A stretch of 64,000 bases of DNA from Providencia rustigianii DSM 4541 (lineage in GTDB: Bacteria; Pseudomonadota; Gammaproteobacteria; Enterobacterales; Enterobacteriaceae), in the NCBI RefSeq assembly GCF_000156395.1, contig NZ_GG703817.1, positions 505,409 to 569,408 on the forward strand, given 5' to 3'. Positions 18,939-26,993 of this stretch are shown piece after piece. The translations under genes and the position numbers were made by a program. Each line of letters starts with the position of its first letter. The stretch's first letter is position 1. The notes beneath the pieces are model-generated. The model saw only the letters and a list, made by a program, of their open reading frames with translations, was not told the origin of the DNA and made no database searches.

Positions 18939-19287
18939 ATGACTATTGAACGTATTGACCCAGATACCCGTTGGTCTGAAGCCGTCATCCATAATGGCGT
19001 CGTTTATTACACCAGTGTCCCTGAGAAGCTGGACGGTGATATTGTTATTCAGACCACAGACACATTAGCCGCGATTGATGTGATGCTAGAGCGTGTCGGC
19101 TCAGATAAAAGCAAAATTTTAGATGCGACGTATTTTTCTCGCAGATAAAGCCGATTTTGCGGGAATGAATCAAGCGTGGGATGCATGGGTTGTTGCAGGT
19201 AGCGCCCCTGTCCGTTGCACCGTACAAGCGGCACTAATGAAGCCAGAATATAAAGTAGAGATTAAAATCGTTGCCGCGATTGATTAG
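18939..19287 (+). pseudogene. yoaB: YoaB (RidA-family), broken by a one-base T insertion
   Basis: RidA-family proteins deaminate reactive imines/enamines. The reading frame starts MTIERIDPDTRWS at 18939 and stops early at residue 69; from the T-run at 19133-19137 onward the rest of YoaB (LADKADFAGMNQAWDAW ... VEIKIVAAID) continues in the next frame to the stop at 19285-19287. Removing one T gives 348 nt and 115 residues, the family length. So the gene carries a +1 frameshift in a homopolymer, real or a sequencing indel. It is divergent from yoaA as in E. coli. Without the shift, the call as yoaB would be near certain. Confidence 0.9.
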
Positions 19288-19319
19288 TCTTGATTGATAC
19301 TTGAAAAGAACATCTGCCT

Positions 19320-19354
19320 AATGCCGGTCACCTTACGTGAACGGCATTATTTTT
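19320..19354 (+). terminator. Intrinsic terminator after yoaB
   Basis: AATGCCGGTCAC (19320-19331) pairs, with one mismatch, with GTGAACGGCATT (19337-19348), followed by ATTTTTA on the plus strand. Confidence 0.88.
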
Positions 19355-19746
19355 AACTGGATATTTTGAGCTTTAGCTGAACACTGTCACTTAATTTTCA
19401 TCTTCTGCGTTTACGGGGCTATAAGCTTTGTGCCAGAAGTGGACGTTGCAAGCACAGTAGTTTCTCATTAATACAGTAGTTTCTCATTAATGTAGCGCTA
19501 ACTTTCTCTGCTAACACACTATTTATATTAGCTTATTTTTATTAATTCATTGAAATTCATTTACAATAAAGCTAGCCTAGTGGGAATCCTGAAGCAAGGT
19601 TATGAGTGACACTAATGCGCCTTTCTTATTGATATTGATACAGCTTCATTTGATTAATATTTTATTAATGAAAAAAATCTGCACGGATAATTTCAATTTT
19701 TTAGTTTTGTGACACTTTACCTATCCGAATAAAAGGGCTAAGAGCA
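19355..19746. other. Spacer before the TIR pair, with a 19-bp tandem duplication
   Basis: This 0.39-kb AT-rich spacer has no convincing gene. It contains two adjacent perfect copies of ACAGTAGTTTCTCATTAAT (19454-19472 and 19473-19491). The promoter of the downstream pair should lie here, but no strong consensus was picked out. Confidence 0.6.
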
Positions 19747-20187
19747 ATGGAAGAATATAAAAAAACTTGTGAAGATGAGCTTGACTGGGTGGTTGTGAAT
19801 CAACTCCATGAGGCGACACTTCAAATGAGTAAGAGTTGTTTTGAATTCAAAAAGATATGCGTAGGGCTCATCGGTGCAACTTTGGCGATATTAGCAAAAC
19901 TTACCGATGGTAAACTTGATCATTCTTATTTTTATATAACTTTTATCCTATGTTTTGGTTTCTGGATCGCAGATTTTTCTGCATATTATTTTCAGAGGAA
20001 AACTAGGATAGCTATGAATAACAGACTGATTGCATTAGCTAATAGAAATTTAATTAATGGCTATCCAACTGAAAACTTAGAGGTAACTTGGTTTAAAGCA
20101 GCATTTAACCATTCAATGGCTCTATACTACACTTTTGCTATCATAGAATTTATTGGATGGCTCGTTTACGTACACATGGGTAAGTAA
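19747..20187 (+). CDS. Small three-helix membrane protein paired with a TIR protein
   Basis: I do not recognise a named family for this 146-residue protein. It has a charged N-terminal helix (about 1-37), then three hydrophobic segments: about 38-54 (ICVGLIGATLAILA), about 60-83 (HSYFYITFILCFGFW) and about 121-143 (MALYYTFAIIEFIGWLVYV). A basic loop, KTRIAMNNRLIALANR, separates helices 2 and 3. The layout recalls SLATT-type or other 2-3 TM proteins seen beside nucleotide- or NAD-linked immune effectors, but no motif proves it. The next gene begins 1 nt after this stop, so the two form a tight operon. Codon use is AT-rich compared with the flanking core genes. Confidence 0.75.
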   Translation: MEEYKKTCEDELDWVVVNQLHEATLQMSKSCFEFKKICVGLIGATLAILAKLTDGKLDHSYFYITFILCFGFWIADFSAYYFQRKTRIAMNNRLIALANRNLINGYPTENLEVTWFKAAFNHSMALYYTFAIIEFIGWLVYVHMGK

Positions 20188-20188
20188 T

Positions 20189-20599
20189 ATGAATATTTTT
20201 GTCAGCTACACGACTAGAGACGATAATGTTAATAAAAAATTATTAGAGCGTGTATCAGAGATCGTTTCGCTTTATGGCCATTGCTACATCGACCTATTAC
20301 ATAACACCAAAAAAGATAAACAACAACATGTCGAATTCATGTTATCACAATCTAATTTGCTAATTTTAATTGCATCGAGTTCAGTTTTTACTTCAAAATG
20401 GGTTCAATGGGAACTTGATGAGGCCAAAAGATGTTACATTCCAATTATTATGGTTGAAGCCAAGTCAGACATGAATAATATCTTAAAAAATTTGAAATCA
20501 ATATTAGCAACTAATGCTTATTTACTATCTAATCACAGAAGTGAAAAATTTAAAAATTCATCTGAAAATACAATGAGTTTATTGGGTGGCAACGTTTAA
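20189..20599 (+). CDS. TIR-domain protein
   Basis: This 136-residue protein is essentially one TIR domain. It starts with the betaA strand and BoxI-like NIFVSYTTRD (2-11), continues with GHCYIDLL (betaB), and shows the block LLILIASSSVF then W71-x3-E75 (WVQWELDEA), where TIR NADases place the catalytic glutamate, followed by the betaD strand IPIIMVEA. TIR effectors in bacteria commonly cleave NAD+ or make cADPR-like signals. The open frame extends 36 nt upstream, but I chose the ATG at 20189 because the TIR fold begins there and it abuts the stop of the membrane gene. Bacterial defence is inferred from family and context, not shown. Confidence 0.78.
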   Translation: MNIFVSYTTRDDNVNKKLLERVSEIVSLYGHCYIDLLHNTKKDKQQHVEFMLSQSNLLILIASSSVFTSKWVQWELDEAKRCYIPIIMVEAKSDMNNILKNLKSILATNAYLLSNHRSEKFKNSSENTMSLLGGNV

Positions 20600-20787
20600 C
20601 AATTATTAATTACTGTAATAAAAAACAATTTCATTTTAATTTCTGGTGTATTAATAACGCATTACACGCCAATTATATTACCTAGTTACTATTAAAAATT
20701 TTATTTTTTGATGTATATTCAATTGATTGAAATACAGCGTAGTTAGTAATAGGTTCATAATACCATCAAAAAAATCATGGAGGAATT
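20600..20787. other. Spacer downstream of the TIR pair
   Basis: AT-rich sequence without a recognisable gene. No strong terminator hairpin with a T-run was found directly after the TIR gene. Confidence 0.5.
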
Positions 20788-20841
20788 ATGCGCCACAAAA
20801 AGCTATTTCTTAAGAAAAAGATATACCTTTTTAAGGGATGA
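20788..20841 (+). CDS. Possible 17-residue basic small protein or leader peptide
   Basis: An ATG at 20788 follows an excellent ribosome site (GGAGGAATT directly upstream) and opens a 17-codon frame, MRHKKLFLKKKIYLFKG, ending in TGA. Seven residues are Lys. The strong site makes translation plausible, but the product may be the stub of a decayed gene or a leader. No family is recognised. Confidence 0.3.
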   Translation: MRHKKLFLKKKIYLFKG

Positions 20842-20949
20842 ACTTCCACTCATCGCTCAAAACGGACTGACAAATTTGATTATATGTCGCCCATAAAAAC
20901 CGACTTTACCCATTCTGGTGAGAAATTTTCAGATGTGATTGTATATTGA

Positions 20950-20993
20950 AAAGCTATTAAAACTATATTATTGAATATAGTCCTAATAGCTTT
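20950..20993 (-). terminator. Nested hairpin downstream of mdtI
   Basis: AAAGCTATTA (20950-20959) pairs with TAATAGCTTT (20984-20993), and an inner stem ACTATAT/ATATAGT sits within. It lies 18 nt after the mdtI stop codon. The T-run on the minus strand is weak, so this is a probable rather than certain terminator. Confidence 0.6.
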
Positions 20994-21010
20994 AAGAATT
21001 GTATTATCGA

Positions 21011-21343
21011 TTACGACATTTTAATCAATACCATTCCTACCAGTAGGAACACAATTCCGCCCCAACCTTTGTAGTTTAAGCGTTGATTAAATAAAATCCA
21101 GCCAGCGGCTACCGTCGCAATAATACCGAACGCGCCCCACAGTGCATAAGCGATAGACAATTCGATGCCTTTGACAGCTTGTGCTAATGCGCTAAATGCA
21201 CCTAATACAGCGACAAGTGACAAAATTCCTAGCCAATAACGTTTAAACCCATTCGACATTTTTAATAAAACGTTAGCAATAATTTCCAGTACAACCGCAA
21301 GGATCAGGAATGCCGCATGCCACCATTCAAATTGGTTATCCAT
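21011..21343 (-). CDS. mdtI: SMR-family spermidine exporter subunit MdtI
   Basis: MdtI is one half of the MdtJI heterodimer, an inner-membrane small multidrug resistance transporter that exports spermidine. The 110-residue protein has four predicted membrane helices and the SMR signature with the membrane-embedded Glu in [14 protein letters not shown] (near 17-30). Length is normal. It overlaps the end of mdtJ by 8 nt, so translation is coupled. Confidence 0.95.
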   Translation of the reverse strand: MDNQFEWWHAAFLILAVVLEIIANVLLKMSNGFKRYWLGILSLVAVLGAFSALAQAVKGIELSIAYALWGAFGIIATVAAGWILFNQRLNYKGWGGIVFLLVGMVLIKMS

Positions 21344-21773
21344 GTTTCACCTCTGATTTCATAGGTTTACTTGTTAATGCTCGAGCCTTCGCTGCACTCA
21401 CTACTTTTTGGGTAGCATGTCTTACTTTCTGTGCCGATTGGCTGGTTGTGGCTTTCTTGGTACCGGATTTTATTAAAGCAATACCCGCGATCAGAAAGAC
21501 CAGCCCACCAATTTTCATCGGTGACAAAGACTCATCAAACCAAAGCACGCTGAAGGTGGTAATCAATAAAATTCCCACACCTTCCCACATGGCGTAAGCA
21601 ACACCAAGGGCGACTTTTTTGACCGCTACAGCAAGCAAAATATAGGAGGTCGCAATCATCACATACATCACCGCCATACCGGTAAAATCACCGCTGACGC
21701 TGGCATGTTTCATTGATAATGTACCTATTACTTCAGTGACAATAGCTAATGCTAAAAATATCCAATAAATCAT
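21336..21773 (-). CDS. mdtJ: SMR-family spermidine exporter subunit MdtJ
   Basis: MdtJ pairs with MdtI to export spermidine. The 145-residue protein has four helices, the SMR motif [15 protein letters not shown] (near 13-27) and [12 protein letters not shown] (near 57-68). The C-terminus carries a Lys/Ala/Ser-rich cytosolic tail of about 40 residues, somewhat longer than in E. coli. The open frame extends to 21884, but the ATG at 21773 (or the adjacent one at 21776) matches the family start and follows GAGGGA at good spacing. Confidence 0.94.
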   Translation of the reverse strand: MIYWIFLALAIVTEVIGTLSMKHASVSGDFTGMAVMYVMIATSYILLAVAVKKVALGVAYAMWEGVGILLITTFSVLWFDESLSPMKIGGLVFLIAGIALIKSGTKKATTSQSAQKVRHATQKVVSAAKARALTSKPMKSEVKHG

Positions 21774-21776
21774 CAT

Positions 21777-22416
21777 ATAATCCCTCACGATACAGCCACG
21801 CCATAGCCTGCTTTTTGCACAGCAAAAAATAATAATTAGCTTAGTTCTTGGGCATGAAGCTGTTAAAAATTCAAACAATAACAACGAATTGCTGTTTTTA
21901 TTCAGCAGAATGAATAATCGAGAGAGACGCTATAACGCACCGCACCAGTGGTATTCACTGGACAGAATGGCAGAAAGGAAAAGTTTGTGTGTTGTTCTTC
22001 TTTGGGACTTACTGATCTTGACATTAGTCGCGATAAGCATGATATCACATTCATTTCATCAGATGGACATCCATCCAAGTTACTCCGAACCCTCATATAG
22101 TTAATTGATCGAATTCCTTTTTATCATGCCAAAAATATTAAGTCAATGAATACAAACACCTTTTCCATTGACTACTTTATTGCATAATTATTCATTAATA
22201 TGCTAACCAACCCTAGTGAGCGCCCTATTTTGTCGAATAACCAACCGATTTATCCCACATTTCTTTTTAGAAAATTTGATTGAAAAAAATTTATTTTACC
22301 CTCTTTTATGCTGCGCTAAATTAACTTCATATCCATTTTCCACGTTACCATTGACAACCCTTAACAACAGGCTTCTTATAGTTAATATATGTGAAAAGAA
22401 TAAATAAGAGAGATAC
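21777..22416. other. Divergent regulatory region between mdtJ and pdxK
   Basis: This 0.64-kb region separates divergent mdtJ and pdxK. It contains a 17-bp dyad, CCAGTG-GTATT-CACTGG, at 21945-21961. Several overlapping short frames on both strands (60-71 codons) have weak ribosome sites and no family resemblance, so none is called. The in-frame extension upstream of mdtJ may be leader sequence. Confidence 0.5.
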
Positions 22417-23265
22417 ATGGATACCTTCAGCCTAACGTCTAATAGCTTTCAAAACTCTACTGACGCAACCCCCCTTCCTTATGATGTTGTTTCCATTCAA
22501 TCCCAAGTTGTCTATGGTAGCGTTGGTAATAGCATTGCAGTTCCGGCATTGACCAAACAAGGGTTGAGAGTTGCGGCAGTTCCTACTGTTATCTTGAGCA
22601 ATACACCTCATTACAGCACCTGCTATGGTGGAGAACTGCCGAGCGAGTGGTTTCGTGGTTATCTGCAAGGATTCGTTGAGCGAGGTAGCTTACCGTCTGT
22701 AAGAGCAATTTTGACTGGCTATTTAGGCTCACCAAGTAAAGCGCATGACTTAGCCGATTGGTTAGCTTCAGTTCGTGAAGAACATCCAAAAATACCGGTA
22801 ATTGTTGATCCTGTGATGGGAGATGAAGATAGTGGTTTTTATATTCCACCTGAAATTGCTGATGTCTATCGCCATGAAGTCATTCCGCTTGCCACAGGCA
22901 TTATTCCCAACAAATTTGAGCTTTCAACGCTCAGTGGGCAACAAATTCATACCCTTGAGGATGCGACTCGAGCAGCTCGATCATTATTAAAGGGTTATAC
23001 CCAGTGGGTTATTATTACTAGCGCCTTTCAGCCAGATGATGAGAGCATTGAAGTGGTGTGTGTTACCAAACAAGATGTGGCCGTCATTCGTCATAAACGT
23101 TACCCTGTCACGCCAAAGGGCACTGGTGATTTATTTGGTGCAGAACTTACCGCTCAATTATTAGCAGGTTTGTCCGTTCCTGATGCGGCTAAAATGGCAT
23201 GTTTGCGTATCGAACAAGGGATCATTCATATGGCAGCGACAGGACGTAGCGAGTTAGTACTCTAG
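22417..23265 (+). CDS. pdxK: Pyridoxine/pyridoxal/pyridoxamine kinase PdxK
   Basis: PdxK phosphorylates B6 vitamers to feed the pyridoxal-5'-phosphate salvage pathway. The 282-residue protein matches PdxK rather than PdxY: the N-terminal block SIQSQVVYGSVGNSIAVPA and PTVILSNTPHY are almost identical to E. coli PdxK. The ribokinase-fold catalytic region KGTGDLFGAEL (near 234-244) has the conserved Asp acting as base. An AGAGA ribosome site precedes the ATG. Confidence 0.95.
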   Translation: MDTFSLTSNSFQNSTDATPLPYDVVSIQSQVVYGSVGNSIAVPALTKQGLRVAAVPTVILSNTPHYSTCYGGELPSEWFRGYLQGFVERGSLPSVRAILTGYLGSPSKAHDLADWLASVREEHPKIPVIVDPVMGDEDSGFYIPPEIADVYRHEVIPLATGIIPNKFELSTLSGQQIHTLEDATRAARSLLKGYTQWVIITSAFQPDDESIEVVCVTKQDVAVIRHKRYPVTPKGTGDLFGAELTAQLLAGLSVPDAAKMACLRIEQGIIHMAATGRSELVL

Positions 23266-23275
23266 TTCTTCGTGG

Positions 23276-23306
23276 TGACTAGTCCTGATATAGGTTAACA
23301 ACTTTT
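23276..23306. repeat. Right inverted end of a decayed IS3-family element
   Basis: The sequence beginning TGACTAGTCCTGATATAGG is an imperfect inverted copy of the end at 26906-26935 (about 18 of the outer 25 positions match). GTGG lies immediately outside at 23272-23275 and again at 26936-26939, consistent with a 4-bp target duplication. Confidence 0.75.
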
Positions 23307-23600
23307 CAGGTATAAAACGCTCGATGAACTTCATTGGGCGCTTTATAATTTAATGATAAATGGGGGCACCTTTCATTATACAACTGTATTAATACTCCAT
23401 TTTTAATATTCCATCGTTCCGTTCTGTCAATACATTTTGATAATAATCATAGCCATACGTCATTGAATATTATACTTTTTATGTATTTCTTAAAATTCCG
23501 CCGAGCAATACCGTAAACCACGATTTTCCGTGAATAAGCATCCGTGAACAAACTTAAGTACGTGTCCCTTTCATGGGGTCATTTCAGTCACTTCAAAAAC
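23307..23600 (-). pseudogene. IS3-family transposase (orfB) remnant
   Basis: On the minus strand two blocks of an IS3-type integrase can be read. The first, YLSLFTDAYSRKIVVYGIA (about 23492-23550), is the DDE core around its second Asp. The second, ending YNERCPHLSLNYKAPNEVHR (about 23313-23372), is the C-terminal end of the same protein. They are joined by scrambled sequence, with an in-frame stop just upstream, so the gene is dead. It belongs to the same element as the orfA fragment at 26796-26882. Confidence 0.8.
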
Positions 23601-23718
23601 TGCTGGCTTTTTACATAGCTCCTCTTATCAGAACCAAAAACAGATTCAACCAAACAGACAATTAAATAAAATTACGCTATTCTATTTGCCTTAAGGATAA
23701 CTCAAAAGGATTAGCGTT

Positions 23719-25445
23719 ATGTCAGAGAAAAATGATCCCGAAACAGGTGATGAATGTCAATTTGTGTCATATCATCACCCTCAATGGAAAGATGATGGAA
23801 CATGCCACTGGGATGATGTTCAACTTCAGCCAAAATCCTTTAATGCGGAAGCCAAATGCGTGGTGCCCCCAACGAAGATTATTCCGGTCATTTTTTACCT
23901 GGGGTGATGGGGAGTAATTTAAAGTCATCCGGTGGTAAATTTGTAAAAGATGAAATGATTTGGCGCGGAGATAGCGATATACAGGTTTATGTCGACTGGG
24001 CTAGATTAAATGGAGAACAACGTAGAACATTGTTAAATCCCGCTGAAACGGTTGTTGATAATGGTGGGCTCATTAATTCTAACGTGTATTCATTAATTAC
24101 GGATGATGGGTTGGGGAATTGTGGAACATTACTTCAACCAAGAAAAGAACGGGGTTGGGGCGAAATTCTCAATTTTAGCTATGGGAATACATTGAGTGTA
24201 CTTCAAGGTGCGTTGTTAGATGATTGGCAAAAAGCGGTCAGACGACGTGCCGAGGGTAAAACGGCATTCAGTGACAATCCGAAAGAGAATGGCATTGTTC
24301 GTCAGTTATGTAATACCGTGTTAGGGACCGAAGATAAACACGAAGATTGTCTGACTGAAAAGGAAGTCGGTCATTTTTTAAATTTTCTCTATCCTTTACA
24401 TGTGTTTGGGTATAACTGGTTGGAAGATAATACCATTTCTGCTGCTAAATTGGTTGAGTATATTGATAAAACCCTCCGATATTACAAAAGCCAATATGGA
24501 CACGGTCATGGCCTCGCGATTGAAAAAGTGATTTTAGTCACCCACTCCATGGGAGGATTAGTAGCTCGTTATGCCATGAATCCGCCAGACGATGCAGAGT
24601 TTAAGGGGTGTCAGGATAAGGTGTTAGGTGTTGTTCATGGCGTCATACCGGATTTAGGGTCACCCGCCGCCTATCGCCGGATGAAAGTGGGTGGAAAACA
24701 AGAAGGACTGGCGGGCATTGTCATGGGGAAATCTGCCGAAGAATTGATGCCCGTATTAGCGCGTGCACCGGCACCTTTACAGTTATTACCTGCGCCAAAC
24801 TATACCAGTAATGCCCATGGAATGGCGTGGTTTAGTGTTGAAAAGGGGAATGCCGATGGGCGTGATTTATCCTTACCCCAAAAAGGTGATCCGTTTGGGG
24901 AGATTTACCTGAATAAAACCTTATGGTGGCGGTTGTATGAGTCTGACATCCTCGATAAAGAGGAAGCGATTAGCCAAAATAATTGGGAAGAGTATGTTAT
25001 TTTAATGAGGAAAAAAGTCCGTAGTTTTATTTCATCATTAAATATCGCTGGTTATCATCCTAATACCTATGCGTTTTATGGGCACACAATACCATCCGAT
25101 GGCTCTGTGAAATGGCATATCACATCAATTACCTACCCGAAAGATACGCATGACAGTGATAAAAAAATCCCTAATAACTACCGTGAAGTACCTTTGCCGT
25201 TTAACCGCTCTCGTCTTTATGAATTAAAAGCCTCAAATTCTGCGGGGGATGGAACGGTGCCTGTCGAGTCCTTTAAAACCCTACAACGCCAAAACGGTCA
25301 ATCCATTAAAAGTGTGCTAGCAACGGATGTAGACCACCAAGGCGCTTATGAAGTCAAAAACCTTAAAGATATTCATCAGCGTCCTGCACTACAATTTACC
25401 CTGCGTGCTATCGCTAAAATGGTCCAAGAGGTGCCAGCATGTTGA
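23719..25445 (+). pseudogene. Tle4-like type VI lipase effector, frameshifted in a T-run
   Basis: The product is an alpha/beta-hydrolase of PGAP1/Tle4-like type, predicted to attack phospholipids of rival cells. The first frame starts MSEKNDPETGDEC at 23719 and hits a stop at 23907; the rest continues in another frame from the T-run at 23891-23896. Adding one T restores IPVIFLPGVMGSNL and a single 575-residue protein. The nucleophile Ser lies near residue 277 in VTHSMGGLVAR. There is no PAAR or VgrG domain, so delivery must rely on genes elsewhere. The 3' end overlaps the immunity gene by 7 nt. The shift could be real inactivation, slippage-based switching or a sequencing indel. Confidence 0.8.
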
Positions 25446-26509
25446 TGACGACATCGTTGCGCGCAATATGCTTTTCTTTAGGTATGATGTTTTTTATTCC
25501 TACGTTGCATGCCGCTCCCATGGTTAAAAAGGACTCTATTATGGTTGACCCCTTATTTTCTAAAACAAAACCGCAATGTGCAGGGATTTATGTGATGGAT
25601 GTTCCCGAATCGCTTAATAACGGGACACATAAAGCTAAGTACAATGATTTTAATATTGAAAGCCTATTTATTTATCCGCCCGCGTTTAAGCAACGTATTG
25701 CATTGCGTGAAGAGGCGCTCAGAAATCAAAAAACCAGTCAAAAAAATGCCCCTGTATTGAAAGAAGTCATTCAACTTTCCGACAATCAAGGAGTAATTTT
25801 TGATAAAAATCAAAGTGGAACAGATGACGCTTACCGAACATTAGAGGCACATGTGTATATCAACCATATAGCCTTTATTATAACTATCGATATTCTTGAT
25901 TTGTCAGCCCCTAAATATGCCAAAGATAGAGAAGATTATTTAAGTTATGGATTTACTGAGTTTAAACTGAATGACAAACCCACTAAATTAGCCGCAATGC
26001 GCTCATTAATTTCGCGATTAAGCGGTCGATTAGATCATGATATTCCGACTGATAAAGGATGGTGTATTCCCAATGGGTTTATTGCTGATGATGGTGGGCA
26101 ACCTAAGATAGAGGTCGGTTTTAGTTATGAAAACGACGATTTTATATTTGGTATCAATGCTAATAATACGATGATTGATAATAGTGATACTCTTTTTGGT
26201 CGAAGTGATGCAATTAACGATGCGTTAAAAGCATCAAGCATGAAAACCCTAAAAAAATATGCGTCTGTGGCAAATGGTATTCCATTTGAAGCATGGCTTT
26301 TTGAAGGTACTCAAAATTATGAACAGAAAACGCGACAGGTCTATGATTTCATACTCTATGCTAATGAATCTGTTGCCTCAACATCGAAGCTATTAGCAAC
26401 AATAGGATTAAATAGTAAACGAAAACAAACTCGCTATAGCGAAGCTCAAATGGTTGAAATTTGGGATCGAATTGTCGGTTCGCTACGTTATAAACCGAAA
26501 GCGTTTTAA
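25439..26509 (+). CDS. Tli4-like periplasmic immunity protein
   Basis: This 356-residue protein has a signal peptide (about 1-25, ending LHAAP) and should be periplasmic, where it would neutralise the adjacent lipase. Its layout resembles Tli4-family immunity proteins of T6SS lipases: an N-terminal domain with QCAGIYVMDVPESL and a C-terminal domain around GWCIPNGFIADDG, GFSYENDDF and KYASVANGIPFEAWLFEG. Conserved Cys residues near 42 and 203 could form a disulfide. It starts 7 nt inside the effector gene. Intact immunity beside a broken effector is a common end state of such pairs. Confidence 0.75.
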   Translation: MLMTTSLRAICFSLGMMFFIPTLHAAPMVKKDSIMVDPLFSKTKPQCAGIYVMDVPESLNNGTHKAKYNDFNIESLFIYPPAFKQRIALREEALRNQKTSQKNAPVLKEVIQLSDNQGVIFDKNQSGTDDAYRTLEAHVYINHIAFIITIDILDLSAPKYAKDREDYLSYGFTEFKLNDKPTKLAAMRSLISRLSGRLDHDIPTDKGWCIPNGFIADDGGQPKIEVGFSYENDDFIFGINANNTMIDNSDTLFGRSDAINDALKASSMKTLKKYASVANGIPFEAWLFEGTQNYEQKTRQVYDFILYANESVASTSKLLATIGLNSKRKQTRYSEAQMVEIWDRIVGSLRYKPKAF

Positions 26510-26517
26510 TTCACGCT

Positions 26518-26550
26518 AGAGCGATAATTCTGTTGTTATCGCTCTGATTT
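26518..26550 (+). terminator. Terminator after the lipase-immunity pair
   Basis: AGAGCGATAA (26518-26527) pairs perfectly with TTATCGCTCT (26536-26545), with GATTT following on the plus strand, 9 nt after the immunity stop codon. Confidence 0.75.
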
Positions 26551-26795
26551 AACATAAAGGTGCTACATCCGCTTAGGCACTCAACCAAAAAAGCCTATCC
26601 ACGGGCTCAAAACCTCCCTTTTCTACCGTAAAAAACACCACTTATTATATTGACCATTTGTTATCAAAATGGCGATTTTGGTTTCAGCATAAAAATGACA
26701 CTAAACGGCAAGGTTTTCCAGAATTGCCATGATTTTTTAGTTGGTGTAGGTTCGGGAGTTGCTGGTAACTTGGATTCGATTAACAGCATGGCATT
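26551..26795. other. Unassigned DNA inside the IS remnant
   Basis: No recognisable gene. The minus strand carries a 41-codon frame (26664-26789) reading MLLIESKLPATPEPTPTK and onward, protein-like in composition but unidentified and without a good ribosome site. It may be the relic of another gene carried in the element. Confidence 0.4.
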
Positions 26796-26882
26796 TTATT
26801 TGCCTTTTTCTACTTGATCAACGACCGCCAATTTAAAGGCTAGAGAATAATCACGTTGAGTTCGTTTACTTGTTGGTTTCAT
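26796..26882 (-). pseudogene. IS3-family orfA start, truncated
   Basis: Twenty-eight codons remain of a small IS3-family OrfA (helix-turn-helix protein): MKPTSKRTQRDYSLAFKL followed by AVVDQVEKGK and a stop. A ribosome site (GGAG) lies upstream. The N-terminus is typical of IS3-group OrfA. The remaining three quarters of the gene are missing, replaced by unrelated DNA and the effector pair. Confidence 0.8.
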
Positions 26883-26905
26883 TACACTCTCCAATTTTAA
26901 GTTAG

Positions 26906-26935
26906 AAAAGTGTCAACCTTATTTAGGACGGGTCA
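26906..26935. repeat. Left inverted end of the decayed IS3-family element
   Basis: On the minus strand it reads TGACCCGTCCTAAATAAGG and onward, matching the inverted end at 23276-23306. The 4 bp directly outside are GTGG, the same as outside the other end. It lies 8 bp from the zwf terminator. Confidence 0.78.
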
Positions 26936-26942
26936 GTGGTAT

Positions 26943-26972
26943 AAAAAAGGCCCTATATTTAACTAGGGCCTT
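26943..26972 (-). terminator. Intrinsic terminator of zwf
   Basis: AAGGCCCTA (26947-26955) pairs with TAGGGCCTT (26964-26972), with a T-run on the minus strand (complement of 26943-26948). Confidence 0.9.
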
Positions 26973-26993
26973 CACAATGAAACTCAATGTATT

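Noticed and set aside
19602-19712. 36-codon hydrophobic frame (MSDTNAPFLLILIQLHLINI and onward) upstream of the TIR pair
   Set aside because: It has only a poorly spaced AGG before the ATG, no family resemblance, and lies in AT-rich DNA where such frames arise by chance.
21011-21773. Phage or integron association suggested by two SMR genes
   Set aside because: The two genes are the standard mdtJI pair with an 8-nt overlap, not qacE-type integron cassettes; no integrase or attC site is seen.
21889-22104. 71-codon plus-strand frame with one hydrophobic segment between mdtJ and pdxK, and a 64-codon antisense frame
   Set aside because: Both overlap, have weak ribosome sites and show no recognisable family; the region is better explained as divergent regulatory DNA.
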